Shown here in pieces: positions 1 through 9,130 of a DNA stretch of 64,000 nt. The DNA is taken from contig JADJYK010000004.1 of NCBI GenBank assembly GCA_016719815.1, positions 186,001 to 250,000 of the forward strand. The letters are read 5' to 3'. Position numbers and translations under genes: made by a program. Origin of the DNA: Chitinophagaceae bacterium. Its GTDB lineage: Bacteria; Bacteroidota; Bacteroidia; Chitinophagales; Chitinophagaceae. The notes under the pieces were generated by a model that did no database searches, was not told the DNA's origin, and was given only the letters and a program-made list of their open reading frames with translations. How positions within the stretch are numbered: the stretch's first letter is position 1; the number at the start of each line of letters is the position of its first letter.

Positions 1-1
1 A

Positions 2-406
2 AAGAATTTTGGCAGCCAGTGTGTAGTGGTGGCCATAGATGCAAAAATCACAGATAACGACTGGAAAGTGGTAACACACGGAGGAAGAACTCCCACTTCC
101 CTGCTGGTTACAGACTGGGCAAAAGAAATTGCAGACAGAGGGGCCGGAGAAATACTACTGACCTCCATGGAAAATGACGGAACAAAAAATGGATTTGCAG
201 TTGAATTAACAAAAGAGATTTCGGGCACTGTTCATATTCCTGTGATTGCATCCGGCGGCGCAGGAAAAATAGAACACTTCGCAACCGTTTTTCATGATGG
301 CAATGCCGATGCTGCGCTGGCTGCTAGTATTTTTCATTTCGGAGAGATTGCCATTACTGATTTAAAGCGATATTTACAAGAGCAAAAAATTCCAGTCAGG
401 TTATGA
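2..406 (+). CDS. hisF: Imidazole glycerol phosphate synthase subunit HisF (3' part)
   Basis: This is the C-terminal half of HisF, the cyclase subunit that makes imidazole glycerol phosphate and AICAR in histidine biosynthesis. The frame is open from base 2, so the gene begins before the window. The visible part is about 134 residues of a roughly 250-residue TIM barrel. It starts inside the FGSQCVVVAIDAK strand, which carries a conserved catalytic Asp. It continues through the LLTSMENDGTKNG loop and the PVIASGGAGK phosphate-binding loop near the end. The stop codon overlaps the start of the next gene in ATGA, which suggests translational coupling. The reading frame is intact. Confidence 0.96.
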   Translation, partial: KNFGSQCVVVAIDAKITDNDWKVVTHGGRTPTSLLVTDWAKEIADRGAGEILLTSMENDGTKNGFAVELTKEISGTVHIPVIASGGAGKIEHFATVFHDGNADAALAASIFHFGEIAITDLKRYLQEQKIPVRL

Positions 407-594
407 GAGTTACGATTACCATAATAACAGTAACACTGCTTGTGGCATTGTATTTGTTTTGGCATTTTGATAACAAGAGAAAAAGAAGAAATGCTGAGCA
501 TCATGAAAAGAGAAAGGAAGAGTTTGATAGATTGATGGAAATTTTAAAAGAAAAAGAAAGTAATTCAATAGCAGAAAAAATAATTAAAAAATGA
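403..594 (+). CDS. Small single-pass membrane protein inside the his operon
   Basis: This 63-residue protein does not belong to a family I recognise. Residues 3-20 form one hydrophobic membrane segment (VTITIITVTLLVALYLFW). A strongly charged Lys/Glu/Arg-rich tail of about 40 residues follows and is probably helical or coiled coil. Its start overlaps the hisF stop and its stop overlaps the hisIE start, both as ATGA, so it is very likely translated with them. The tight coupling argues that it is a real gene. The sequence gives no direct evidence for a role in histidine synthesis. It may be a small membrane-tethered accessory protein or a passenger of the operon. Confidence 0.75.
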   Translation: MRVTITIITVTLLVALYLFWHFDNKRKRRNAEHHEKRKEEFDRLMEILKEKESNSIAEKIIKK

Positions 595-1184
595 ACCCGG
601 ACTTTTCAAAATATACAGATGGCCTCATTCCTGTTATCATCCAGGATAATATAACCGGCAAAGTGCTGATGCTGGGCTTTATGAATGAAGAGGCTTTGCA
701 AAAAACAGAGGCAGAAGGCATTGTCATATTCTTTAGCCGCAGTAAACAACGCTTATGGACGAAAGGCGAAACATCTGGCAATTATCTCAATGTAAAAGAA
801 ATTTTATGTGATTGTGATAGTGATACCCTCCTCATTAAAGCTTCTCCATGCGGGCCTGTTTGCCATACAGGAGCAGATACCTGCTTTAATGAAAAAAATC
901 CGTCATTCTCCTTACAAAAACTGGAGGAAGTAATTATCAACAGAAGAAATCACCCGGCCGAAACTTCTTATACTTCATCATTATTTGCCAAGGGCATCAA
1001 CAAAATTGCGCAGAAAGTAGGTGAAGAAGCTGTTGAACTGGTAATAGAAAGTAAGGATGATGATGAAGAAAAATTTCTTGGCGAGGCCGCCGATTTACTT
1101 TTTCATTATCTCGTTCTGCTGCAAGCTAAAGGCTTTCAACTGGATGATGTAATAAATGTTTTAAGAAAAAGGCACAATAAATAA
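591..1184 (+). CDS. hisIE: Bifunctional phosphoribosyl-AMP cyclohydrolase / phosphoribosyl-ATP pyrophosphatase
   Basis: HisIE carries out steps 2 and 3 of histidine biosynthesis in the cytoplasm: PR-ATP hydrolysis to PR-AMP, then opening of the purine ring. The HisI domain covers residues 1-105. It has the SRSKQRLWTKGETSGN substrate motif (about 49-64), the DCDSD metal site (74-78), and Cys75, Cys91 and Cys98 as expected zinc ligands. The HisE domain covers about 108-197, with the VGEEAVELVIES and GEAADLLFHYLVLL helices that bind Mg and substrate. At 197 residues it matches the usual fused length. It is the last gene of the his operon in this window, and the next gene converges on it. The frame is intact. 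Confidence 0.97.
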   Translation: MNPDFSKYTDGLIPVIIQDNITGKVLMLGFMNEEALQKTEAEGIVIFFSRSKQRLWTKGETSGNYLNVKEILCDCDSDTLLIKASPCGPVCHTGADTCFNEKNPSFSLQKLEEVIINRRNHPAETSYTSSLFAKGINKIAQKVGEEAVELVIESKDDDEEKFLGEAADLLFHYLVLLQAKGFQLDDVINVLRKRHNK

Positions 1185-1464
1185 ATAAATCCTCTTAAAC
1201 AAAGTATATTTTACGTAGCCACCGGCACAAAGCGTAAAAAAAATTGCGAAATCAACTATCCTATTTTTGATTCCTGGCGAGTACTTCAATAAACTTGCGT
1301 AGCAAAAATAGCATCAGCTTTGCATAAAAAAATTAAAGCAATCATAATAGGCAAAAAAGATTCTTATCATTTTGACTGGGTAATTACGACAACAGGAAAC
1401 TGCCGTCTTACCGGCAACCACCTATTGCCTTTTATAATCCTTTTTTTGTTCTCCTGTTTAAAAA
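1185..1464. other. Convergent intergenic region
   Basis: These 280 bases lie between hisIE (+) and the first CE12 gene (-), where two transcription units converge. A short ORF (1320-1502) has only a TTG start, overlaps the CE12 3' end and reads as low-complexity sequence, so I do not call it. I see no strong hairpin followed by a T-run on either strand. Confidence 0.5.
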
Positions 1465-2250
1465 CTATCTGCGCAGATACTTTGCTAACTTTCCAGGTTT
1501 AATCAATTTGACAGCATTAACAACTATGCCAGCATTCAGTTTAGCACCATCTTTGTTTGTATGTGTATGATCGGCCGGAAAAAATGTCTTCACTTTCCCC
1601 TCTCCCAGTTTTTCATATTCTGCAGCCACCAGTTCATTCAGGTCAATAAAATATGCACCTTCCTGTTCAGCTATTTGCATTGCCCATAAGGCATATGAAT
1701 CAGATGAACGGGTTAGTTTCCCTTCCTTCCAGTTATTGCGGGGCACCAAAGAACAGATGATAGGTGTGGCCCCCTTTACTTTTGTTTCTTTTACATATTT
1801 CCGCATATACCAGCCATACGTATAAACCATCTCTTTTACCTTCCGGATGGGATTATATATTTCTACACTGTCATAGCCAATACCCCTGATTGTTCCTCTG
1901 GCTCTTGCCGTATCATCCAGCGGGCTGGCATCGTTGTGACCAAACTGCATGATAACATAATCGCCCTTCTTCAAAGTTTGCAAAATTTTATCCCAGCGGC
2001 CTTCCGTAATAAATGTCCGGCTGCTGCGGCCGCCAATGGCATGGTTCTGCACACTAATTTTGGTGGTGTCAAAATCATCGGCTAAAAAACTTCCCCATCC
2101 CCATTGTTGCCCCTTACCGGTTCCATCACCATTTCTTACCGTACTGTCGCCGATAATATATAAAACCGGTTTTTGCTTTTTCAACAGAGCGAATGATGAA
2201 AGCAGCAGTAACATAACCGATAGCACGGTAAAAATTTTTTTATAATTCAT
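1465..2250 (-). CDS. Rhamnogalacturonan acetylesterase, CE12 family (copy 1)
   Basis: This is an SGNH/GDSL hydrolase of 261 residues, like RhgT/YesT, which remove acetyl groups from the GalA residues of rhamnogalacturonan. An N-terminal hydrophobic segment (about 6-23) looks like a signal or anchor. The nucleophile block IIGDSTVRN places Ser36. The QFGHND block (102-107) and the DHTHTN block with Asp227 and His230 complete the catalytic site. The frame is intact. Its start overlaps the stop of the second CE12 gene in ATGA, so the two esterases form a coupled pair at the end of the PL11-GH28 block. The product is probably periplasmic or at the surface. Confidence 0.9.
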   Translation of the reverse strand: MNYKKIFTVLSVMLLLLSSFALLKKQKPVLYIIGDSTVRNGDGTGKGQQWGWGSFLADDFDTTKISVQNHAIGGRSSRTFITEGRWDKILQTLKKGDYVIMQFGHNDASPLDDTARARGTIRGIGYDSVEIYNPIRKVKEMVYTYGWYMRKYVKETKVKGATPIICSLVPRNNWKEGKLTRSSDSYALWAMQIAEQEGAYFIDLNELVAAEYEKLGEGKVKTFFPADHTHTNKDGAKLNAGIVVNAVKLIKPGKLAKYLRR

Positions 2251-3030
2251 TTTCGTAAATATTTGCTTAATGAAAGTTCCTGCAACAATTTTATTCCTTC
2301 AGCAACAGAGGCAGCATTAACTTTTGCACCATCGGCATTGGTATGGGTGTGGTCGCCGGGAAAGAACTTCTTTACCTCATCCGGACCCAGAACATCATAC
2401 TTATCTGCAATAATTGTATTCAAATCAATAAAGAATACTCCTTCTGCAGCAGCGGCCTCTTTTGCCCATTTTCCATAATCGATATTCGCCCTTTTAACAA
2501 TCTTCTTGCTGGTGGTATCTCCTTTAAGAGAATATTCCCATTGGTTACGCGGTATCATTGAACAAATAACAGGCGTAACACCCTTCGCCTTTGCATCCCT
2601 TACAAACTTTCTCAAATACCATCCGTATGTATGAACCGTCTCAACTGTACTGTCTTTCCAGGTCAGTTGCACTGAATCCTCTCCTGTTCCTTTTAATACT
2701 CCACGATACCCGGCTTTTGAGGTATCCGGCTTGCTGCCTTCGTTATGGCCAAACTGTATAATGAGAAAATCGCCGGATTTCATTTCAGATAACACTTTTT
2801 CCCATCTCTTTTCCTTAATAAATGTCCGGGTACTGCGGCCTGCCATTGCCTGGTTGCTGATACGTATTCCTGATGTATCAAAAAAATCACCAATCAACTC
2901 TCCCCAGCCACATTGCGGACGGTTTGCATTACGCACAGTTGAATCGCCGATGATAAATAAAGTTGGCTTCTCCTTCTTTATTATAAAAAAACAGGAGAAT
3001 ATTATTGCTATGCTTAAGAATATTTTTCAT
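2247..3030 (-). CDS. Rhamnogalacturonan acetylesterase, CE12 family (copy 2, one frameshift)
   Basis: This is a second CE12 SGNH esterase, closely parallel to the gene downstream. The open part from 2936 lacks the catalytic Ser motif. Reading upstream in the same frame recovers FIIGDSTVRNANRPQ and a hydrophobic signal segment. The ATG at 3028-3030 is one base out of frame because of a T5 run at 3023-3027. Removing one T gives about 260 residues starting MKIFLSIAIIFSCFF, the same length as copy 1. The QFGHNE block has Glu where copy 1 has Asp. The DHTHTN block is present. Its function should be deacetylation of rhamnogalacturonan, with a small substrate or linkage difference possible. Confidence 0.85.
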
Positions 3031-3039
3031 ACTTTTTTT

Positions 3040-3056
3040 GCCACGAATGCACTAAT
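3040..3056. repeat. Inverted repeat arm, left of GxxExxY gene
   Basis: The 17-mer GCCACGAATGCACTAAT here is an exact reverse complement of bases 3515-3531. The two arms bracket the GxxExxY gene, and both are followed inward by an AT-rich stretch. This is consistent with a small REP-like or mobile cassette. Confidence 0.75.
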
Positions 3057-3082
3057 TATTTTTATAATTACATATTGCTGAC

Positions 3083-3457
3083 TTAATAAACAATTCGCTT
3101 GCTTACCAACTTTGTTTCTCCAAAATTTACCAACAATGCAAGTTTGTTACCAGATACTTTCAGATAATTAATTGCCAATGCGACAAAGTCATCTGTTAAA
3201 CAACTTACTGCTTTTACTTCCAAAAGTAATTTATCCATCACTACAAAATCTGCATAAAATTTATGCTGCAATACTATTTCCTTATACTTAACTTTATATT
3301 CTTTTCCCTTTCATAAACGATACCTGATTTTTTGAATTCATACTCTAACGCATCTTTATACACAACTTCAAGAAACCCGGGGGCCCAGATTATTATGAAC
3401 CTCCATGCAAACCCCTATGATTTTATAGGATTCCTCTTTGTAAATAATTTCAGTCAT
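3083..3457 (-). CDS. GxxExxY protein (PD-(D/E)XK-like), two compensating frameshifts
   Basis: This is a small GxxExxY-family protein, related to the PD-(D/E)XK nuclease fold; its cellular role is not established. Only the C-terminal 62 residues are open as written, containing FYADFVVMDKLLLEVKAV and INYLKVSGNKLALLVNFG, both typical of the family. Removing one base from the G5 run at 3379-3383 and adding one to the T4 run at 3302-3305 restores about 124 residues from the ATG at 3455-3457. The restored protein includes the name motif GFLEVVY. The gene sits between exact 17-bp inverted repeats, at the 3' end of a PL11 gene, so it looks like an inserted cassette rather than part of the pectin pathway. 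Confidence 0.85.
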
Positions 3458-3499
3458 TACTCTCTTTTCTCATAAAAATAAATATATACTTCATTTTCT

Positions 3500-3531
3500 G
3501 CCACGAAAAAATATATTAGTGCATTCGTGGC
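3500..3531. repeat. Hairpin and right inverted repeat arm; supplies the PL11 stop codon
   Basis: GCCACGAA (3500-3507) pairs with TTCGTGGC (3524-3531) around a 16-base AT-rich loop. Bases 3515-3531 are the exact reverse complement of 3040-3056. On the minus strand this arm encodes the last five residues (KPRMH) and the stop of the upstream PL11 gene, so the repeat lies inside that coding end. Confidence 0.75.
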
Positions 3532-5382
3532 TTAGAAATCTGGATGTTTGGTTTTGGCGGCAATTTCATTCCATGCCCCAGGTAATAACTTACATGCGGC
3601 GGCTGATTGTATGCCACATTTTGCCAGGCAATGCTCAACCTGTATTGCGGGTTATGCATCAGCGTATATAATTTTATATCAGTAGGTATAGCGGTGGAAT
3701 AAATTCTTAATTCTTTATTATCTGCTGTACGGCAAATTAATTCTTCCCGCCAATCACCAAATAAATCAGCACTTAAACAGGGATTTGCTTTTGTACCATT
3801 ATTACTTGCACAACCTTCATCTCTTGCATCAAATATTTTTACAGAACGGCTGCTGTCAAAATCCCATTTGCTGATATTTACACCATTCAGCACTTCGCTT
3901 AATGCATCACCATCCCAGTAGATACCCATGTTACATGAAGGTGTTTTCTCCGCAATTTTATTTCCCTTACTATCAAATATACCGGTAATGCCAGCTCCTG
4001 CTACCCATGATTCATATCCCGGATATCTTGGGTCAATGTCGAGTGCCAATGCCCGGCCTGGACCTTCACCATCATTGCCGGCTTTTACAGATGCTTTTTT
4101 CCAGATAACTTCGCCAGTTGCAGCATCCCTGAAATTTGCGCCGGCATCGCCAAAGCGTTCCTGAATACTGAAAACTTCCAACCCGGGTCGTGAGGGGTCA
4201 AGGTCACTTACATGCATCGCATCTGCATGACCAATACCGGTTGTATACAAACCTTTGCCGTTATCATCAATAGTCATTTGGCCATAAACAATTTCATCCT
4301 TCCCATCTCCATCCCCATCGGTAACAGATAAATTATGATTGCCCTGACCGGCGTAGGGTTTGTTTCCTTCATCGTTGCTGTCGAAAACCCAACGCTTCGC
4401 TAATTTCTTATCTCTGTAATCAAATGCTGCTAAAACTGACCTGGTGTAATATCCTCGGCACATTACTAATGAAGGATATTTACCATCGAGATAAGCCACA
4501 CAGGCAAGATAGCGGTCGCTGCGGTTTCCATTGCCATCACCCCATACAGCCTTAAGTTCATCTGTGGTGGGATTCAAAGAAGAAGGATGACGGGCAGGAA
4601 TATAATTGACTGTAGAAACAGCTTCGCCGGTAAGCCCGTCAAACATAGTTAAGTATTCAGGCCCTGACAGTATATGTCCCCGTTCGTTACGATAATCTCT
4701 TGTACTGTCTCCAATGACAATTCCTCTTCCATCAATAGTGCCATCGGCAGTTTTCATCGCAATCTCTGCTTTACCATCACTGTCGAAATCGTACACCATA
4801 AACTGTGTATAATGGGCACCTTCTCTTGTGTTTTTTCCAAGATTAATTTGCCAAAGCAATGTTCCATCCAGTTTGTAGCAATGAAAAACAGGCGGGTCAG
4901 TTAATCCGGCCTGAGAGTTATCTCTTGCCTTTCCTGTCATATGAATTACAATTTCATATACACCATCTCCATCCATATCACCCACACTGGCATCATTTGC
5001 ACTATAACCGGCAGGTGTTTGTAATGGAATAGAAAGATATTTTTAAGTCGGGGGAAAACCTGACTGTTTCGCCATTTTTTCCTCTTTGCCGCCAACAACC
5101 GCTTTTACTGTGTATCCATAATATTGTGCAGTATCAATTTCATCAAGCAAACAGGTACTGTTAACCACTTTTACTTTCTTCGATTCTGGAAAACGTCCGC
5201 CTTTTCTGTAAAGGTTAAAATATATTGTAGTGTCATCAGTACCCAGCAGCCTCCAGCTGATCAGCACTTTCCCCTTTCCCGTCTGGCACTGCATGCAGGC
5301 CACGGTTAAGAAATTCCATCTTATATTGGCCAAACATGGCAACGGGCAAAAGCAGAAAGCCCAACAGAAAGTATCGGTTCAT
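3516..5382 (-). CDS. Rhamnogalacturonan lyase PL11 (copy 1; frameshift plus in-frame stop)
   Basis: PL11 enzymes cleave the rhamnogalacturonan I backbone by beta-elimination and fold as an eight-bladed propeller with calcium sites. Conserved PL11 segments include VLISWRLLGTDD near the N-terminus, the propeller entry ANDASVGDMDGDG, HYTQFMVYDFDSDGKAE, YAGQGNHNLSVTDGDGDG and the end HVSYYLGHGMKLPPKP. As written it is split into 5342-5043 and 4985-3516. The C4 run at 5271-5274 has one base too many; correcting it joins a signal peptide from the ATG at 5382. A TAA at 5043-5045 is explained by C5 to C4 plus A5 to A6. The restored length is about 621 residues. Unlike copy 2 it has no T9SS domain; its last codons come from the repeat arm at 3515-3531. 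Confidence 0.9.
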
Positions 5383-5392
5383 AAAAAACATT

Positions 5393-6818
5393 TTATTTTA
5401 GACGTTCATCTTCTGCAATTCCGGCGACTTTTTTCTTTTCTTCCGGCTTTTGAGCCACACTTATTTCAAAATTCTTGTACTTCCAGTTTTTGGCAAATAC
5501 CATTTCACCTAAAATATTGGCTGAAATCATAGAATTAATGAAGTTAAAATTCTCGATTTGGGAGTTTGCAAGCCCGTTTACCTCAAATGCTTTTTGTGCA
5601 TTGGTGATTTTACATTATAGATATAAAAATCCTTTGTATGCGGAATGCCTTTTCTGCAGGAGTTACCTTTTGCAACATCTTTCCAGTGCTGCGGAACAGA
5701 ATCTATGTGGTACCCTTTGGGCAATTCACTGTAGCTATAAGCAGGGTACCAGTTCAGGTTGAACTGGTAAGCATTCCGAACAGAATCCAGCACCGAGTTT
5801 ACAAAATAAACATCTTCAACTGTACCACCTCTTGTAGTTGCCGACTTTATCCGCAGCCCGTTATCTGTATGTTTTGCCGATAAATCAGAACAATAAATAT
5901 GGCGGATGCTTCCGCTGGTTTCACTGCCCAATGTAACAAGCCCTGCTCCTTTGCGGGCAATACACTTCCTTATTACGACATACTCAGTGGGCTTATTTAC
6001 ACGCAGACCATCCCAGTCACGGCCGGCTTTCAGACAGAAATTATCATCATTACAATCTATATCGCAGTTTTCAATTAATGTCCAGGTTGATGAGTCCACA
6101 TCAATTCCATCTGTGCTGGGACCTGTTCCTGCCTCATTATTTTTGATGATAATGCCATCAACAGTTAGTCTTGTTGAATATAACAATTGCACCGTCCAAA
6201 AACCGGCATTCTTAAAAGTCAATCCTTTAATTGTAACGTCTTCTGAGTTCTGAACTAACAATGTTCTTACCCTTTTTGCATCATAATCTACAATCCACCT
6301 CAATCCTTTCTTGTCGTAATCTTTCCGCATTGCCCAATATAAATCCCAGCAAAATTTTCCTCTTGCATTTACAACGCCATTGCCGGTAACAGCTACATTT
6401 TTTGCATCCAGCACATTAATTAAGGCAGCAGGCCAGGTGGTCTCAATACCTGCAATCCTTGAGAACATATCCGGGTAATCAGCAAAATGCTGAGAGCCGA
6501 GCAGTAATACATCTTTGTCAATTCTCAGTTGCACATTTGATTTCAGGAAGATACTTCCGGTTACATATACACCCGGTTTAAAAACTACTATACCACCACC
6601 GGCAGCAGCACATTTATCAATGGCTGACTGAATTGTTTGGTATTTACAGTAACCGTATCGCTTACTGCTCCAAAATCATTTACATAATATACTTTCTTTG
6701 ATTGTGGAAATGACTTTGCTCCTACCTTCAGCGTCCAGGAAGGAGCTTTGAATACCTGAGCTGCTGCTGGCACATTAACAGCTGCTAAAAGGACTAATGC
6801 AATTATAAATCTTCTCAT
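5393..6818 (-). CDS. GH28 polygalacturonase / rhamnogalacturonan hydrolase (copy 1, two frameshifts)
   Basis: This is a secreted parallel beta-helix GH28 enzyme that hydrolyses GalA linkages in pectin. The signal peptide is MRRFIIALVLLAAVNVPAAA. Motifs are STDGIDVDSS, DCNDDNFCLKAG (catalytic Asp pair) and RIKSATTRGG. The usual GHG motif reads GAG (KGAGLVTLGSETSG), so its His is missing. Adding one base to the T3 run at 6636-6638 restores NTKTIQSAIDKCAAAGG; adding one to the T4 run at 5608-5611 restores a C-terminus of about 70 residues ending 10 bases before the PL11 start. The restored length is about 475 residues. Its start overlaps the PL11 copy 2 stop in ATGA. SETSG loops are common in rhamnogalacturonan-type GH28, so I favour that substrate. 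Confidence 0.88.
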
Positions 6819-8926
6819 TGTTTGATTATTTTAAGTGTGGTACTATTATTCTTTACTTTAATTTTTACAAAATATACACCGGCGGTAAGGTTCCTGCCAA
6901 AAATCAATTCTTTATTAGCGGTTCCATTCAACACTATTCGGCCGGCAGCATCAGATACTTCGTATTGAAAAGCGGCACTTAGCTCAATTCTGAAATCTGA
7001 AGTTGACGGGTTGGGATAAAGTTTCACAGTCAACCACTGTATTTCGATGTTCCCAATCGAAGTTACAACCTGTGAATTTGTAAGTCTGATGTTAGGCCTC
7101 GGTGGAGGCAGCATACCATCGCCCAGGTAAAATCCCGGATGCGGAGGCTGGTTATACGCAGCATTTTGCCAGGCAATAGCCAAACGGTATTGCGGATCAT
7201 GCATCAGTGTATAAAACTTATATGTAGTTGGATTAATAGTTGTGTAAATATTGAGGTAATTATTATCGGCACTGCGTAAAATGATTTCCTCCCGCCAGTC
7301 ACCAAGAATATCAGCCGTCAGGCATGGGTTTTTCTTTGTAGAATTATTTGAAACACCTGACCCCATACCCGACTGGTACAATGTCAGCAACCGGCTCGAA
7401 TTATTGTTGGTGTAATTCCATTTATCCAGCACATCCCCGTCCAGAATTTCCCTGAGCAAATCACCATCCCACCACACTGCATGATTAATACTTGGCCGTG
7501 ACGGACCGATAGAATCGCCCCGGCAATTATAGAGATAGCCCGTTGCACCCCAGCATTCATAGCCCTTGTACCGAGGGTCAATATCAGCAGCCAAAGCCCT
7601 GCCAATATCACCGGTAGAATTTACTCCCCATATTGCAGAACCAGTGGTTGCATCATTCATCCGCAATCCTCTTCCTGCATATTTTGTTTGTTCCTCGAGG
7701 CATTGCCAAAGTTCAAGTCCGGGTCTGTCAGGATCCATATCTGTCAAATGCAATGCATCTCCATGACCAAAACCATTTACAAAGAAGCCTGTTCCATCGT
7801 AATTGACAGCACTCGATCCATTATATATCTCATCTTTACCATCGCCATTTACATCGCCAACCGTCATCTGATGGTTGCCCTGACCTGCGTATGCACTATT
7901 ACCTGAAGTATTACTGTCAAATACCCAGCGCAGTTGCAATTGCCCGTTTGAAAAATCCCATGCCGTTCTTACCAATCTTGTATAATATCCACGGGCAAAA
8001 ATCATACTTGGCTTTTGCCCATCCAGGTAAGCTACCGCAGCTAAGAACCGATCAACACGGTTGCCATAATTATCACCCCAATTGCTTACCGTGCCTCTTG
8101 CCGGAATGTAATCTTCCGTATCCAAAGCTTCACCCGTGGTCCCCTTAAACACAGTGAGAAATTCGGGACCGGAAAGAATATAGCCGTTTGAATTTCGATA
8201 ATCAGCGGCAGCGTTTCCTATTACATTTCCGGCTCCATCAATTGTTCCATCAGCCGTTTTACAGGCAACTTCAGCTTTTCCATCACTATCAAAATCATAC
8301 ACAAGAAATTGTGTGTAATGAGCTCCGGCCCTGATATTTCTTCCCAAATCAATCCGCCACATACGGCGGCCATCCAGTTTATATGCATCGAGATAAACAT
8401 TACCTGTATAGCCTGACTGTGAGTTGTCTTTTGAATTAGACGGATCCCATTTTAAAACAATCTCATATTCTCCATCACCATCTAAATCCCCAACGCTGGC
8501 ATCATTTGCGGAATAAGAATAGACAACTGCATCTGGTGTGGTTCCGCCGGGAGGAATTTGAATTGGAATTTGCATATATTGTTGCTGCCATACTGTTGCC
8601 TGTACATTATTAGTTCCCTCCACGCCATTTATCAAAGCTCGTACGGTATAAGTTCCGTTTACAGATATATTGTCAATGTAATTTGTTGCATTGATGGGGG
8701 TGCTGTTAACCTTTGATCCATTCCGGTAGACATTAAACGTTGTGTTCTCAGGATCAGTACCTGACAACCTCCAGCTCAGAAAAACATCCGAGGCATTTGT
8801 TCTTACAGCCACCAGGCCTCTTCCCAGCCCTTCCATCCATCTTTGTGCCGGCACATTTAAATACAAATGAATGAGAATAAACAATAAAAATTTTGCAACT
8901 ATTCCTGTTCTATTTTTCTTGCCCAT
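6815..8926 (-). CDS. Rhamnogalacturonan lyase PL11 with T9SS sorting domain (copy 2)
   Basis: This is an intact 703-residue PL11 lyase. After a signal peptide (about 1-27) comes RWMEGLGRGLVAVR and the Ig-like entry domain. The propeller follows, with YSANDASVGDLDGDGEYE, DLGRNIRAGAHYTQFLVYD, AYAGQGNHQMTVGDVNGDG and NQPPHPGFYLGDGMLPPP. The last 75 residues form a type A T9SS C-terminal domain (KLYPNPSTSDF to LKIIKQ). It should therefore cross the outer membrane by type IX secretion and be anchored or released at the surface. It is the first gene of the PL11-GH28-PL11 unit. A CAGGAT repeat site lies 160 bases upstream. It is likely the primary endo-acting cutter of the long backbone. Confidence 0.95.
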   Translation of the reverse strand: MGKKNRTGIVAKFLLFILIHLYLNVPAQRWMEGLGRGLVAVRTNASDVFLSWRLSGTDPENTTFNVYRNGSKVNSTPINATNYIDNISVNGTYTVRALINGVEGTNNVQATVWQQQYMQIPIQIPPGGTTPDAVVYSYSANDASVGDLDGDGEYEIVLKWDPSNSKDNSQSGYTGNVYLDAYKLDGRRMWRIDLGRNIRAGAHYTQFLVYDFDSDGKAEVACKTADGTIDGAGNVIGNAAADYRNSNGYILSGPEFLTVFKGTTGEALDTEDYIPARGTVSNWGDNYGNRVDRFLAAVAYLDGQKPSMIFARGYYTRLVRTAWDFSNGQLQLRWVFDSNTSGNSAYAGQGNHQMTVGDVNGDGKDEIYNGSSAVNYDGTGFFVNGFGHGDALHLTDMDPDRPGLELWQCLEEQTKYAGRGLRMNDATTGSAIWGVNSTGDIGRALAADIDPRYKGYECWGATGYLYNCRGDSIGPSRPSINHAVWWDGDLLREILDGDVLDKWNYTNNNSSRLLTLYQSGMGSGVSNNSTKKNPCLTADILGDWREEIILRSADNNYLNIYTTINPTTYKFYTLMHDPQYRLAIAWQNAAYNQPPHPGFYLGDGMLPPPRPNIRLTNSQVVTSIGNIEIQWLTVKLYPNPSTSDFRIELSAAFQYEVSDAAGRIVLNGTANKELIFGRNLTAGVYFVKIKVKNNSTTLKIIKQ

Positions 8927-9085
8927 CCCGGAAAAATTAACCTTTTATAAAAGTATATTAACTAAGTAACTGTTCAGAAGTTTACAGAAGCACACCAAAA
9001 ATTAATCAGAATAAAACCAGAGGAAATTGATGGCCAAGCAAACCCTTAATTGAATGGAAAATTACTGCAGTTCTCCCTCTTTTGC

Positions 9086-9101
9086 ATCCTGAAGCATCCT
9101 G
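9086..9101 (-). promoter_or_regulatory. CAGGAT-N4-CAGGAT direct repeat (site C)
   Basis: Read on the minus strand, two perfect CAGGAT half-sites have a 10-base period. The site lies about 160 bases upstream of PL11 copy 2, in the same orientation as sites at 22516, 34614 and 58374. It also lies just upstream of the MFS promoter box on the other strand. A shared operator is my inference. Confidence 0.45.
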
Positions 9102-9112
9102 ACGGGAAACTG

Positions 9113-9120
9113 TACTTTTG
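9113..9120 (+). promoter_or_regulatory. Bacteroidota-type -7 box (TACTTTTG) for the MFS gene
   Basis: TACTTTTG matches the Bacteroidota sigma -7 consensus TAnnTTTG exactly and is followed by CAGC and then the ATG at 9131. No TTTG -33 box occurs at the usual 19-21 base spacing. The transcript would be almost leaderless. Confidence 0.45.
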
Positions 9121-9130
9121 CAGCACATCA

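Noticed and set aside
1402..1417. TGCCG...CGGCA hairpin as hisIE terminator
   Set aside because: The stem is only five pairs and no T-run follows directly.
1320..1502. 60-residue ORF after hisIE
   Set aside because: It has only a TTG start, overlaps the 3' end of CE12 on the other strand, and shows no recognisable domain.
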